Source of the DNA: Cladorhizidae sp. MBARI D1340-BT2
Lineage: Eukaryota > Porifera > Demospongiae > Poecilosclerida > Cladorhizidae
Length of the DNA stretch: 64,000 bases
Direction of reading: 5' to 3'
Assembly (NCBI GenBank): GCA_028752905.1
Contig: JAQNBH010000017.1
Span: 38,959,929 to 39,023,928 of the forward strand
A program made the position numbers and the translations under genes. This document shows positions 11,833 to 22,825 of the stretch, one piece after another. Within the stretch, counting starts at the first letter, position 1, and each line of letters starts with the position of its first letter. Under the pieces are notes generated by a model. That model ran no database searches. It was not told the DNA's origin and was given only the letters and a program-made list of their open reading frames with translations.

Positions 11833-11989
11833 AGGGAGGAGCACCTAAGAGACCAGAAAATAGGGGACAGTTCAATCAAAAGAACAGATGGGAAGTTCCC
11901 AAGGACAGGTATTAGAATACAAGTTATGTAAACAAGAGAAATGGGAACGAGTATAGTGCCCCTTTAAACAAACAACGGGAGTTAAATAA

Positions 11990-12465
11990 CCCGGAGTATT
12001 TTTGTTGTGGGAAGAAGGGACACTTTAAAAAAGATTGCCCATGTGAAGATGGAATCTGCCAATTGTAGTATGAGTATGAGAGATACTAACACCCTTCCTG
12101 AGTGGTCCCGCCCAGTGCTAATAAATGACAGACCTGTGATGGCACTCTTAGACACAGGCTGTACCAAGTCTATTGTACACCAAAGGTGTATTAGAAAATC
12201 AGATTTATTACCCTGGAAAATTGCCTACACAACAGCCAGTTCGGGTAAAATATATTTCCCAGCAGCAAAAGTGCAATTAAAGTTGAATAATGATGCTTGC
12301 ATAGTTCTTGCAGTGGGAGTATCGGAACACATCCCTGTAGATATGCTCATGGAACATGATGTCCCGCACTTCTGGAAGCACCTGAAGGAAGCCCTCAGCA
12401 ACAACAGGAAGAAGGACGGACCCTCGACTCCACCACATCTGACCCCAATCCAACAGGATTGTTGA
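11990..12465 (+). pseudogene. Zinc-knuckle remnant and aspartic protease of Gyp-A
   Basis: Near 11994-12050 the frame reads FCCGKKGHFKKDC, a zinc knuckle in which the first of the CCHC cysteines is not in its usual place. The protease active site LLDTGCTKSIV follows near 12146-12178 in the open stretch 12007-12465. A tail EHIPVDMLMEHD corresponds to the end of the retropepsin fold. After it comes a long Glu/Asp/Pro linker to integrase. Confidence 0.7.
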
Positions 12466-12539
12466 CCACAAGAGCCCAACAGAAGTCACAAGAGCAGCTG
12501 GAAGAGCAGGAGTAACTCCAGCAAAAACAGGACGAGCCA

Positions 12540-13112
12540 GTGGTCCAGGACCTGGAAGACCTTACCGAAGATGAGGCAGAAGGGGGAGTGAACCCAGTGG
12601 ACAAGCCAGAAACACCTCCCATGGACGAGCCAGGGATTCCTCCTTCAAACGAGCAGACAGCAATAGACTCCTCAGATGAAGCTGTGGTTCTCCTACTGGA
12701 CGAGCCAGAAACACGTCCAATGGCCGATCTAATTGCTACTCCAGACCACAGCACCAATGGGAATCTGGTGGAGAACATTTCTACAAACAACTTCCGAGCC
12801 GAGCAGCAAACAGACCCAACCCTCAAAAAAATTCGACAGAAAGCAGGACAGGAAGGAAGTCCTTACTTCTGGAGGGATGGGCTGTTGATGCGGCAACCGT
12901 ATCAGATCCAAGGAAAAGATCTACTATTGATACCACAGATGGCCAGAAATAAGATGTTACAGCTAGCTCTGACAGCTGGACATTTCGGTCAAGAACGGGT
13001 ACTGCAGGCGATCCAAGGACGAGCAGACTGGCCTGGACTAGCAGCAGATGTCAGGTAAGTATGTAAGTCCTGCCCTACATGTCAACTTGCTAAACCAGCT
13101 GTTCTGTCCAAA
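12540..13112 (+). pseudogene. Linker and N-terminal integrase domain of Gyp-A
   Basis: The open stretch 12540-13058 has an acidic, proline-rich linker. It is followed by DPTLKKIRQKA, YFWRDGLLMR, the zinc-binding histidines in LTAGHFGQERV and the WPGLAADVR block. After a TAA at 13057-13059 the frame continues with CKSCPTCQLAK, the matching zinc-binding cysteines. So this is an HHCC integrase N-terminus lying directly after protease and before reverse transcriptase. The catalytic core is missing, apparently deleted. Confidence 0.75.
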
Positions 13113-13114
13113 AA

Positions 13115-13812
13115 AACCTTGCATTGAGAGCAGAGATTAAAAACCTACTGGACCAAAACTTAATTGAACCTCCAGTGGGTGGCACCCATTGTTCTGGTAT
13201 CAAAAAAGGACAGAGATATCCGCATGTGTGTTGATTACCGAAAGCTCAACAACTTCACCACAGGTAACCCTTATCCACTACCTAGAATATGGCCTAATTG
13301 ATGAGATTGGCAAGGCAGAATTTATTACCACCTTAGACTTAACAAAGGGTTACTACCAAGTACCTATGGGGAAGCGTAGCAAGGAGAAGACGGTTTTTTA
13401 ACCCCATACAGGAAGTATCAGTTCTTAACAATGCCCTGCTATGCCCCCTCAACCGTTCAAAGACTGATGGACTATATATTGCAAGGAACGCATGAATATG
13501 CCTCAGCCTACATAGATGACATTCTAATTAGGAGTCATACATGGGAAGAGGCATCCGATAGCTTACGGATCCAAAAAATTACTTCTAAGAGAGCAGAATT
13601 AATCCGCCAGCTATTGTTCAGAGAATGAAACATTTTAGTACATACTTGCAGGGTTCCAAATTCACAGTGGAGACTGACCACAACCCCCTTACCCACCTCG
13701 GGAACCTCAAAGACTCCCACGGGCATCTGGCCAGGTGGGCTCTGGCTCTGCAATCATTCCAATTCTCAGTCGTGCATCGAGCTGGAACTACCAATGCCAA
13801 TGCAGATTGACT
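13115..13812 (+). pseudogene. Reverse transcriptase and RNase H remnants of Gyp-A
   Basis: Fragments in changing frames include [13 protein letters not shown] near 13134, then VDYRKLNNF near 13225, TTLDLTKGYYQVP near 13327 and AYIDDILI near 13508 (the Y-x-DD active site). RNase H-type TVETDHNPLTHL near 13669 and ARWALALQSF near 13732 follow. Large parts of the palm and connection domains are gone. A purine-rich stretch (AAGGGATGGAGAG) separates this from the 3' LTR. Confidence 0.75.
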
Positions 13813-13850
13813 GTCACGTGACCATGAGCCAGAATCCAAGGGATGGAGAG

Positions 13851-14296
13851 TGTCAGAGAATCCTACCTCTCTAACTGAAGCCAGGAATGCGACAGGTGTT
13901 GTTTACCAGTATAACAATACAAATCAACACCTATATGGAAACCATGGTAACGTATGTGGGAACCACGAAGACACACCAGACAACACACAGAATGCAGATG
14001 TGGCAGAGACAGAGCACGACCATCTGATTGGTCCAAAAGGAGCCATCGGATTGGTCAGTGCAGATCAACCAAATGATCCGACCTGAACATTATTAAAGGA
14101 ACTGTAGTAGATAGATAAAAGAGAGAGAGTTAGAGAAGGAACTGAATTAAGAACTGAGAAAGAACTCTAGTAAAGAACTTAGGGATATATGAATTGTATA
14201 TTGCAATATTGTATGTTGGACTATTGTCTGTGCCGATTGGCTAGGCAACTCTTTTTGATATAATTATTTTACCTATTCCTTCTCGAGGATAAACAA
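13851..14296 (+). repeat. 3' LTR of Gyp-A, truncated
   Basis: It matches the 5' LTR from TGTCAGAG onward with scattered substitutions and a small length change near 14180-14210. It stops at GGATAAACAA, about 140 bp short of the expected end. Confidence 0.85.
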
Positions 14297-14390
14297 CAGA
14301 ACTCTACCGGCTCTTGGGTATTCGCTCCATTAGAACGTCGGCCTACCACCCAGGGACTGACGGAATGGTGGAGCGGTAAAACGCCACCCT
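14297..14390 (+). pseudogene. Integrase fragment of a Gmr1-like element
   Basis: This short piece reads LYRLLGIRSIRTSAYHP and GTDGMVER, followed by a stop. It is the region around the catalytic Glu and closely resembles the same region of Gyp-D. It is wedged between the truncated Gyp-A LTR and Gyp-K reverse transcriptase. Confidence 0.6.
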
Positions 14391-15760
14391 TAAGAGTAGC
14401 TATCCCTCTCGCTGTCAAGACAGAGCTGGAGCAGATGCAAAAGCTAGGAATGATCTCTCGTGTGGTGGAGCCTACAGATGGTGCGTTGGCATGGTTATCA
14501 TGCCAAAATCCAAAGGAAAGGTGAGAATTTGTGCTGATCTTACTAAGTTAAACACTAGTGTATGTCGAGAGCATCATCCCTTACCTGCTGTCGAGCAAAC
14601 TCTTAGATTTCAGGTGCCTGTGTATTTTCAAAGCTGGATGCTAATTCCTGGCTTTTGGCAGATCCCATTAACGAGAGAATCGTCCTTACTCACAACATAT
14701 ATTATGTCATTTTGCCGAAATAAATTCAATAGACTACCCTTTCGGTCCCAGAACACTTCCAATATAGGATGACTGATTTATTGAGTGGGTTAGAGGATGT
14801 GGTGTGCCTTATGGGTGACATTTTGGTCCATTGGAGAACCCAATAAGAACATGATGACAACTCACTGCAGTTCTAATGACTCCTCAAATCCCAGAATAAA
14901 AATATGAATTTTAGTGAGATTTATCATCTTTGACTCACGCAGAAATTTGTGTTGAAAGTTGAAATCATTAGTTGGACAGACTTGATGGGCAATGAGGCGC
15001 CAGCTCCACCTACTATACTATGCACCTGCCTTTCAACCAAGAAATGCAGTCTGCAGGTCCAGTTTCTTGGACAGACCCTTTCAAAGTCAGGCATACACTC
15101 AGACACAGACAAGGTCAAAGCTATCCGGATGCTCTGGGATCCCAGAAATGTACATGAAGTTAGAAGATTCTTGGGAATGGTGAATCAGCTCGAAAAATTC
15201 ACTCCCAACTTAACAGAGAAAATGAAGCCATTAAGAGACCTCCTGTCAAAGAATAGTTCTTGGTGCTGGGAGCTTCTGCAGAGGTCAGCATTCGAAAACA
15301 TCAAAACTGCTTTAATGAAAAAACCCAACCTAGCCCTATACAACCGCCAGTTCGAGACAATCGTGTTGGCTGATGCTTCCTCATATGGACTTGGGGCTGT
15401 CCTCCTACAGAAACAGCCAGCTGGACATCTCCATACATCTCTCAAGCCATGTCTCCCATGAACAGAGATACACACAAATCGAGAAAGAAAGCAGCACTGG
15501 CTCTAACCTGGTGTGGGAGAGACTTACTAACTACATTACTGGGATTTCCTTTCATATTCAGACCGACCAATAAGCCCTTAGTCCCCTTACTCAGTACTAA
15601 ACTTCTGGACGACCTCCCCATCTATATAGAAAGGACGATACAACTACTTCTCTATCAGCCACATACCCATGGGAAGGACCTCATTATCATCACACATGCA
15701 CCGTCAGAGCCCCAATCCATGCAGCACCAACCCATCAGATCAACTTTTCTAAGAAGAAGT
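14391..15760 (+). pseudogene. Reverse transcriptase and RNase H of Gyp-K
   Basis: Blocks in order: fingers (14391-14560), palm ANSGFWQ-like region (14640-14770) and a disrupted active site near 14800-14830. Then come VQFLGQTLSKSGI and RRFLGMVNQLEKF (15055-15210, thumb) and the RNase H start VLADASSYGLGAVLL (15364-15410). The RNase H continues in other frames with QIEKEALALTWC-like and DLPIYIERTIQLLL stretches up to about 15660. At least five frame changes are needed. Confidence 0.7.
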
Positions 15761-17048
15761 GGATGCTTATAGCCAGCTTACCATGGAGAATCTTCTAGCT
15801 ACAGAAGGGAGATTGGGAGACATTCGGGGAGCTCAGCTGAAGGACAAAATTTGTAAACATGTAAAAAAATACTGTCAGGAGGGGCGGCCTACACAGAACA
15901 AATCATTTCACGCGGTGAAAAGATTCTACCTGGTGGCTGCAGAATTAGCAATTGGCTGATGAGATGGAACCATTTGGTAATACCTTCAGAACTTCAGGTA
16001 CAGGTTCTCAACCAACTTCACATTGACACCAGGGTTCAAAATTGCCACCATCAATCATGTCAATCAGTCAGTATGGTGGCCAGACTATCAAGACAAATTG
16101 AAGATTTGGCGAAGAGCTGCCCCGAATACATCGAGTTTCAGGCTCAGAGAGCTAAACCCATGGTACCTACTCCTCTGCCAAACTTGCCCTGACAGAGTAG
16201 CCACTGATCTCCTTGAGTGGCAGAAGGCCACATATCTACTGAGTGTGGACTATTATTCCAGATGGATTGAAATTGCAGATCTGGACCAACTTGAAGCTAA
16301 TGCAGTGATACAACACACCAGCTCCAAATTCACATGCCATGGCATACCAGAGGTAGTAATATCTTACAATGGCCCTCAGTATACATATACCAGCTTTTCT
16401 AAGAAATATGGATTCAAGCACATCACTAGAACCCCGGGGTACCATGCTCAGGGGAATGGAGAAGCTTGCCATTAAAACCGTCAAGATTCTCGTAAGGAAG
16501 AATGGGGATCCTTATCTGGCATTGTTGGCATACAAATCAACACCTCTTGAGGTCGGCTATAGTCCTTCAAAACTACTGATGGGAAGGAGACCCAGGTCTA
16601 CAGAGCCAACTACACTTACTCCAAGGACTCCAGATCTCTCCGAGGTGAATGCCAGAGACCAGTGGGCGAAGGAGGGATAGAACTTACTCCCACCATGGTG
16701 TTAGCGAACTACCTTCCCTTTCCCCTGGAGACCCTGTCTTGGTATCGGACCATCAGACATTTGGGGAAGTTATGAAAGAAACAGCTCCTCGATCACACCA
16801 AGTACAGACTGAAGAGGGTAGGATATATCAGAGTAATCATCAATAGATTGTACATTCACCAATCAGCCCTGCACTTGAGCCAGGTGCCTTGCTGGAAGAG
16901 ACTGCTCCAAACTCCATTAACAGAGCCCAATCGTCCAAATATCTCCAGAGGGAGACATGGTCCAAGGGGCCAGCTGCCTGAAGCTATCGATAGGTTTGAG
17001 CCCCCCCCCCCCTCGAGATGGACCAAGTTCCAAAAAGGAGAGATCTAG
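15761..17048 (+). pseudogene. Integrase of Gyp-K
   Basis: HHCC-like remnants lie near 16000-16130. The core has LLSVDYYSRWIEI (first Asp, near 16240) and VVISYNGPQYTY near 16350, where the second Asp is replaced by Tyr-Asn. GYHAQGNGEAC follows near 16437, in the region of the catalytic Glu, and then LALLAYKSTPLEVGYSPS. The C-terminal part has an LPSLSPGDPVLV motif near 16705. The changed second Asp and the frameshifts make it inactive. Confidence 0.7.
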
Positions 17049-18941
17049 TGAGACTAATACTAGTATTCTTATTATACCACATAACAATTATGTAAAGTCC
17101 TTTGCAGACTGGGCATGCTCAGTGGTGACAGACTAAAATGATTCCTGTTGATCTGTAACTGGGTATCTGTTAGGTAGCCCATTAGGAGCTAGAAATCACT
17201 AACTCTACAGGAATCCTTATGATGCCAGGACAACAAGGAGAAATAGGTGGGAAGTACCTTTTCAAGTTGTGACAGCCATGGATGACCCCAGGTAACCTGT
17301 GACATACTGGAGGGACCTCCCTTGCCATGATTATCGGGTTAACTCAACCACCAAACATTAGATAACTTCATGATAAAACACACACACGCACAACTGATGG
17401 AGATATTCACCATATGTGGTAGCCATTGCAAAAAGCCACCCCTCTCTATCTCTCCCTCTCTTAATGACCAGCCAATAAGATTGCCAACTTTAATCCTCTC
17501 ACTGGCACAAGCTTCATATGGCACAAGGACCAATGGCCACTGCTAATTCATTCATAAAAAACTAACTGTCCATGTGGAACATCTGGAGAAAAAAACACCT
17601 GAGCATGCCCAGAGCATTGCTCTATCTCTGTGGCAAGTATAAGGAATGTACGACTTCAGTAACCATGGTAAACATGATGTCAAAATTTACTTCAAAAGAA
17701 TAGAGATTCACTATAACCTGAAGATGCAGTTATCAGTCAACTTTCTCAAGAAGATTTCGTCCTCTCTGTGAGAGCGACACCAGTGGATACAAGGGAGAAA
17801 GTACCTATACTTACCTGGACAACTCTGAAATTGATTGTAGCCATGGCAGCCACAAGGTGAGCTGTTGTTGATGATGGTGTAGCTGGTCTTATCCCAACAC
17901 TATCTAGTGAAGATTGGCAGCAATGATCACCATGAATTGTCCTAAGGTAAGTAATGATGAGTAGATGTAATAACAAGCATGACACATAGCTACATATAAA
18001 GCTAGCATAAAGCCAACACAACACTGGACTCCAGTGGCTTTTTCCCCCGGGAATTTTATAGGTAGCTATGAGCAAGTAATACAATGGCATGACAGGTTCA
18101 TTCTCCGATAGTAGACCCTATTTTCTCAACCGTTCTCATTCAACCGACTCCAGGAGTCAGAGACACGGGGAACCATTCCTGCTTATCATGGGTGTGGTCA
18201 TGGTTGAGCCATGGTACTTATCTAGTGGTGGCTGTGTTGCTGGTAAGTATGTGCATGAAATTCTAAAAGTTCATTTGGTATGATAGTTGTATTTATAATA
18301 GGCTCATCCTTCTCGACTTCCTTGGACTCAGACAAGTCGGTAGCACAGGGAACCTATCCTGCTGGTCAGGGCTGTTATCGCAGTCTAGTCATTTCTCCCA
18401 GCCCATCTGCTTGTAGCTCCATTAAGGTTTTAGATCCTGTTCAATCCAGCTGGACTAAAACTGAGCCTGCCACTTAGCCACTTGCTTATAAGTTTATATG
18501 TGGGCCTAATGTACTTTACATAATTATATATGTGGCGGTGGTGCAAACAACTGCTGTTGACTCGTTCAACAGGTTTTTTTAACAGAGAATGCATTGGACT
18601 TGCTTGTGATTGAGACGAGTAACTGACAGTAGCATCTCTTGAGCTCATCCTAGGGGAGTAACTACTGGGGAGGAAATGATATCATGGGTATTGTCCATCT
18701 TCCATGTCTGAGCTCTACTGGAGCACTCATCACTCAATGCTCAGTGCAGCTGGTATTTCTAACACCATGCTTCTTAGGAGGTTGGAGCAACTGTTATGTT
18801 TCCTCCAGTTCCTTCAAGTTGAAGAAACTTCAAAACTTCTACCAAAGTCTGAGCCTGAGTATACACATGTAATAATAAATGGCATGAGCCATTTAAAAAA
18901 ATGAACATTTTATATGCTATTCATGTTTCCATGGCTGTTTG
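17049..18941. other. Non-coding stretch, nothing recognised
   Basis: No domain or repeat family is recognisable. Several short open stretches (17746-18090 minus, 18089-18283 plus, 18704-18904 plus) show no conserved motif. Two GGTAAGTATG-like sites near 18241 are consistent with, but do not prove, splice donors. Confidence 0.4.
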
Positions 18942-18946
18942 CTATG

Positions 18947-19142
18947 TGTAACCGACCGAGTTCAGTCTATTCAACAAGTAGCTATAGCTAGCTATTCAAC
19001 TTACTTCTAAAGCTAGCTATTCAACTTCAATAAATGTTCAACTTACTACAATTCTAGACAAATGGCTAGACTGTTAAGAGTTCGGATAGGTTTAAATATA
19101 TTAAGTGGATAAATAAATAAGATATAGCAAAAGACAAAACAA
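18947..19142 (-). repeat. Inverted partial LTR at the 5' end of Gyp-B
   Basis: The sequence TGTAACCGACCGAGTTCAGT onward is the reverse complement of the last roughly 200 bp of the 3' LTR (about 28746-28948), with few differences. It ends at CAAAAGACAAAACAACTT, where a direct LTR piece takes over. Confidence 0.9.
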
Positions 19143-19227
19143 CTTGAATAGCTAGCTTTAGAAGTAAGTTGAATAGCTAGCTATAGCAGTAGCTACTTGT
19201 TGAATAGACTGAACTCGGTCGGTTACA
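19143..19227 (+). repeat. Partial direct 5' LTR of Gyp-B
   Basis: These 85 bp match the very end of the 3' LTR (to GGTTACA) in direct orientation and lead into the primer-binding site. The upstream part of the LTR is absent and replaced by the inverted copy. Confidence 0.85.
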
Positions 19228-19229
19228 TT

Positions 19230-19247
19230 TGGTGGCAGCGGTGGGAT
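19230..19247 (+). promoter_or_regulatory. Primer-binding site, tRNA-Leu type
   Basis: The 18 nt TGGTGGCAGCGGTGGGAT are the same as in Gyp-A, two bases after the LTR. Confidence 0.75.
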
Positions 19248-19331
19248 AGGTTTATTGAAGTTACTATTTTTAAAGCAGCTATACTTGCAGTGAGACATTT
19301 TAACAACGTTGAGCTAGGAACTGAAGAAGAC

Positions 19332-20160
19332 ATGGATACGGTGTCAGAAGTGTTGAAGACTATGATGGCGGTCATGCAGGATCAACAGAAGCAAAAAATT
19401 GAGGAACAGCATGAATGGCGAGAGCTGCAGCGTGAGCAGTTCGAACAGCAACTGATATTATTGAAGGGTGTAAGTCGAGGACGACGAACCGGAGTTGATG
19501 AATGCTTGAGTAAACCAACAGTCGCATCACTGGGTTTACAGTTTCTGACCGATGACGTGGATATAGATGACTACTTAATAGCATTTGAAAGAAGTATGAG
19601 ATTTAATGGGATTGAGAAGGAGCAATGGATGAGATATTTGACACCACAGTTGAAAGGAAAGTCGCTAAGTCAGTATAGTGCTCTAGATGAAGATTCTGAA
19701 TAATTATGATGATGCAAAACTTGCCATTCGAAGGAGCTTTGCTGTCAATGCAGAAACCTATCGGCAGAGATTGAGAGCTACTAAATTGAAAACAGGAGAT
19801 GATGTGACTGATTTGGCAATACAAGTGTATACTTTGGCAGATAGATGGCTTCAGGAATCTGAAGATAAAGTGTAAACTGTGGCTCTGGAGCAGTATAATG
19901 CAATACCACAAGAAATTGCAGAGTGGCTGAGAGATCAACAGCCTGCAACTCTGATGGAGGCTGCTGGAAAAGTAGTGGAAGACCAACAAAACCATAAGAC
20001 AAAGGAATGTCATCATGGCAGATATCCACGAGGTAATACATTCAGAGAATCCAAAGGAAATGAAAGGAGCAACGAGACTTACAAAACCCATCAACAATTC
20101 AAAAATAAGGAATACAGTCGTGAGTCATCTAATAAGATAACATGCTACAATTGTAGAAAA
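19332..20160 (+). pseudogene. gag of Gyp-B
   Basis: The reading begins near the ATG at 19332. An N-terminal segment is rich in Gln/Glu and looks like a coiled coil (QQKQKIEEQHEWRELQ). Then come ASLGLQFLTDDVDIDDYLIAFER and WMRYLTPQLKGKSL, the capsid-like start. The frame changes near 19685 (YDDAKLAIRRSF, LRATKLKTGDDVTDLA), and a TAA at 19873-19875 interrupts it before EIAEWLRDQQPATLMEAA. So there is one frameshift and one stop in an otherwise continuous gag. Confidence 0.75.
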
Positions 20161-21048
20161 TTAGGCCATATTGCTAAGAATTGTCCGGAGAAAGCATTCC
20201 TGGTCAAGGAGTCAACTGTGGAGGATATGTGCTGCAAGGGAGAAGTAAATGGCAGACTCGTTAGCAACATCCAGATTGACACCGGAGCTTGCAGAACAGT
20301 AGTAAGAGAAGATCTTGTTCCAAGACAGAGTTGGAAGGACTCAACAGTAAGGCTAAGAATAGCAGACAACACCGAAGTGAAATGTCCAGTGGCAAATGTA
20401 AAAATCAAGACAGGAAATAACACTTATCAGGTTGAGGCAGCAATTGTGAGGCAATTGCCAGCTGATGTGCTCCTTGGCAGGGACGTGTTGCTCGGGGAAG
20501 GTGTTCCCTTGCTAGAATACACCCTGGAACATATGGAGACAGAAGAAATCAAGCAGACCTTAGAGAGGATGCTGCAGAATGGAGTACTGAATCCAGAAGC
20601 AATAATAACGGAGCCTTCAGAGGGGTATGTACTAGCCGTTGAGACAAGAGCTCAAAAGATCAAGAAGTTAAAGGAGGAGGTTCAAATGAGAAACCACGAA
20701 AAAGAGTCCGGAGGAAAACTCACCCCAATCGAGACATCTGTCGTAGAGGATGTCCAACCAGCAATGACTGAGAGTTCAGTCATCAACATTGAACCATCTG
20801 TAGAAACAGATGAGGAAGTTGCGATGGAGCACCCCATACTCGATTCCAAAGAGTCAGAGGAATCACAAACAGCAGATGAGGTTGAGGAGAACCCATTTGA
20901 CTCCTTTGCAGAAGAATTGTTTGGAGTACATCGACCCCATCGCAAGAATTTGTCTAAGGCTCAGAAGAGACGTCAGGATAGACAACAGAGGACTCAGCAT
21001 CAGGATCTGGATCCTGAATTAATTAAGAAAGCTGGAGGAAGGCGATAA
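19879..21048 (+). CDS. gag C-terminus, zinc knuckle and protease of Gyp-B (open but part of a broken element)
   Basis: This 389-codon open stretch continues gag. It carries a canonical CCHC knuckle CYNCRKLGHIAKNC (about residues 89-102 counted from the first Met). The aspartic protease follows with IDTGACRTVV (catalytic Asp about residue 134) and ADVLLGRDVL at the end of the fold. A Glu-rich linker of about 170 residues ends in LIKKAGGRR. The next frame (LRKLEEGDKKSR) continues into integrase, so one frameshift near 21025 separates protease and integrase. The listed start is simply the first Met after the upstream stop, not a real initiator. Confidence 0.7.
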   Translation: MALEQYNAIPQEIAEWLRDQQPATLMEAAGKVVEDQQNHKTKECHHGRYPRGNTFRESKGNERSNETYKTHQQFKNKEYSRESSNKITCYNCRKLGHIAKNCPEKAFLVKESTVEDMCCKGEVNGRLVSNIQIDTGACRTVVREDLVPRQSWKDSTVRLRIADNTEVKCPVANVKIKTGNNTYQVEAAIVRQLPADVLLGRDVLLGEGVPLLEYTLEHMETEEIKQTLERMLQNGVLNPEAIITEPSEGYVLAVETRAQKIKKLKEEVQMRNHEKESGGKLTPIETSVVEDVQPAMTESSVINIEPSVETDEEVAMEHPILDSKESEESQTADEVEENPFDSFAEELFGVHRPHRKNLSKAQKRRQDRQQRTQHQDLDPELIKKAGGRR

Positions 21049-21732
21049 GAAAAGCCGTTTTTATCGGAAGAATGGAATTCTCTTCCGAAAATGGATTCCC
21101 AGAGAAAGTCAAGGAGAGGAAATAGTGGTACCAGGTGGGTACAGGAGAAAAATATTGCAGTCGGCTCATTCAATTCCTTTAGCAGGACACATGGGATGAG
21201 ATAGGACAGCTAATAGATTATTGAAAAGATTCTTTTGGCCAAATATTTTTCAAGATGTTGCAGAATATTGTCAGTCATGTCCAGAGTGTCAGAAGGCATC
21301 CCGAAGAACTGGAGGAAGAGCACCAATGATACCCTTACCAATAATGGGACAGCCATTTGAGAGGATTGCGATGGATATCGTAGGACCTCTACCTAGAAGT
21401 GTCAAAGGATACAAGTATGTGCTGGTAGTGTGTGACTATGCGACCAGATACCCCGAGGCTACACCTATGAAGACGTTTACAGCGGATGCAGTGGCAGTGG
21501 AGTTAGTTACATTGTTTTCTCGGTATGGAATACCTAAGGAAATCCTTACTGACCAAGGCACTAATTTACTACTACAGCTACTGTACCAACTATTAGGAGT
21601 ACAGCCGATCAAGACAATACCATATCATCCACAAACGGATGGAGTTGTTGAATGTTTCAACAAGACATTAAAGGATCTGTTAAGAAGAATCATACAAGGA
21701 GAAGAGCGTGAGTGGGGAAAATATCTACCCTA
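21026..21732 (+). pseudogene. Integrase of Gyp-B, N-terminal and catalytic parts
   Basis: RKNGILFRKW leads into the zinc region: SAHSIPLAGHMG with its histidines, a TGA at about 21198, then CQSCPECQKAS. The catalytic core has MDIVGPLPRS (first Asp), LTDQGTNLL (second Asp) and PYHPQTDGVVECFNKTLK (catalytic Glu). The frame is broken by the MITE after KYLPY at 21732. Apart from one stop and the upstream shift, all catalytic residues are present. Confidence 0.8.
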
Positions 21733-22578
21733 TTAACATACCCTCCAACTGTCCCGGAAGCTCCGGGACGGTCCCCTTGATAAAATGTGTCCCGCACGGA
21801 TTTGGTGTTTGTCCTGGATTAGTAATTGTTGTACAATTTACAACTGGCTACGGCACTGTTAGACTATTTATTACCTGGTCTAGCGCGCGGGTGGAAAATT
21901 GAGGGCGTTGAAAATCAACGCCTTCAATTTTGTCTGATATGTCAACAAAGTCAATTGGGCGAGAGAAGAGCTGGAGCTAACCGATCCAGTTCTCTGTGGA
22001 GACTATTCAAGGAGGATGACCGAGCTAGAAGAAGTTCTCTGTGGAGACTATTCAAGGAGGAGGACCGAGCTAGGAGAAAGGCACCAGGTAAATTTTTAAC
22101 GACGGTGATTTGTATGCGTTTCTCTGGCCAACTCGCTTTAGGGTCTAGTAACTTGCCTATAGTTATAGTTATGAAATATTTTTTATATCAAAAGAGAGCA
22201 CACAGAGAGACCTATCTTTTGAGCTATATATCAAGTCCATACCATGAATCAATCGTTCCCCCCCCCCCGCTCGACTAAAGGCTCCTCCTTATATATACTA
22301 TAGCAGCTGTCAATTTACAACTGGCTACAGCACTGTTAGACTAAAGGCTCCTCCTTAGCAGCTGCCAATTTAGAACTGGAAACAGCACTGTGAGACTAAA
22401 GGCTCCTCCTTAGCAGCTGCTACACCTGTTGCCCATACACAAGTCATTCACAACTGACAAGCGGAGGAAAATCCAGCTGCCAGCATCTACATACATGTAC
22501 TACTATATATAATTATATTCATGGTGGGTGTGGTCAATGTCCCGGATTTCAATTTTGAAAAGTTGGAGGGTCTGCTAG
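21733..22578. mobile_element. TA-flanked MITE inside Gyp-B integrase (846 bp)
   Basis: The termini TTAACATACCCTCCAACT and AGTTGGAGGGTCTGCTAG are imperfect inverted repeats. TA is duplicated at 21731-21732 and 22579-22580; a 3-bp TAT duplication is equally possible. Removing the insert restores the integrase reading across YLPY-LLFAYRE. It encodes no protein. Inside are two small tandem repeats (a 45-bp unit at 21987-22076 and a unit of about 65 bp near 22300-22430). Segments shared with the foldback element at 41820-43298 lie at about 21868-21930 and 22131-22250. Confidence 0.8.
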
Positions 22579-22580
22579 TA

Positions 22581-22673
22581 TTTATTATTTGCTTACCGAG
22601 AAGTACCAACTGTCAGTCCATTTGAACTCATTTTTGGACGAGATTTCCGAGGACCTTTGGATGTAATAAAAGA
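22581..22673 (+). pseudogene. Integrase of Gyp-B, continuation between MITE and LINE
   Basis: The reading LLFAYREVP, then SPFELIFGRDFRGPLDVIK continues the integrase and is split again by the LINE. The LINE target duplication ATAAAAGA is at 22666-22673. Confidence 0.8.
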
Positions 22674-22825
22674 CTAAAGGCTAGATATAAGAGGAGGAAA
22701 GAGAGTCTGGGGGGAAATGGAGTATATATGGCGCAAGGGGTGTATCAGTATCGGCATATGAAGAATCGCCAGCAAGTGAAACAACAGGAGAAGGCACTCG
22801 GGGAAAGAAGTCTGATTGCAAAAGG

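Larger units (their letters stand above)
10061..14296 (+). mobile_element. Gyp-A: decayed gypsy element with integrase before reverse transcriptase
   Basis: The element has a 5' LTR (10061-10637), a tRNA-Leu-type primer site (10639-10656), gag, protease, the N-terminal integrase zinc region, reverse transcriptase, RNase H, a purine tract just before 13851 and a truncated 3' LTR (13851-14296). The order PR-IN-RT-RNaseH differs from ordinary gypsy elements and matches Gmr1-type elements. The integrase core is deleted between about 13110 and 13120, and many frames are broken. The 3' LTR is cut at GGATAAACAA and joined to a foreign integrase fragment. Confidence 0.85.
14391..17048 (+). mobile_element. 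Gyp-K part 2: decayed K02A2.6-type gypsy element (RT-RNaseH-IN)
   Basis: Reverse transcriptase begins near 14391 with VAIPLAVKTELEQM and LGMISRVVEPTD. KGKVRICADLTKLN and PGFWQIPL follow, characteristic of the widespread animal pol family called K02A2.6-like. Palm and thumb, RNase H and then integrase follow in the ordinary gypsy order. Several frameshifts and stops make it dead. LTRs were not identified; a purine run (AAAAAGGAGAGA) near 17034 could be the polypurine tract. Confidence 0.75.

Noticed and set aside
21010..21060. Possible programmed frameshift between Gyp-B protease and integrase
   Set aside because: No convincing slippery site plus structure. The element has other random shifts and a stop, and the equivalent junction in Gyp-D and Gyp-C shows no conserved shift.
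22260..22270. C-run and other homopolymers as functional elements
   Set aside because: Simple low-complexity runs; nothing supports a function.
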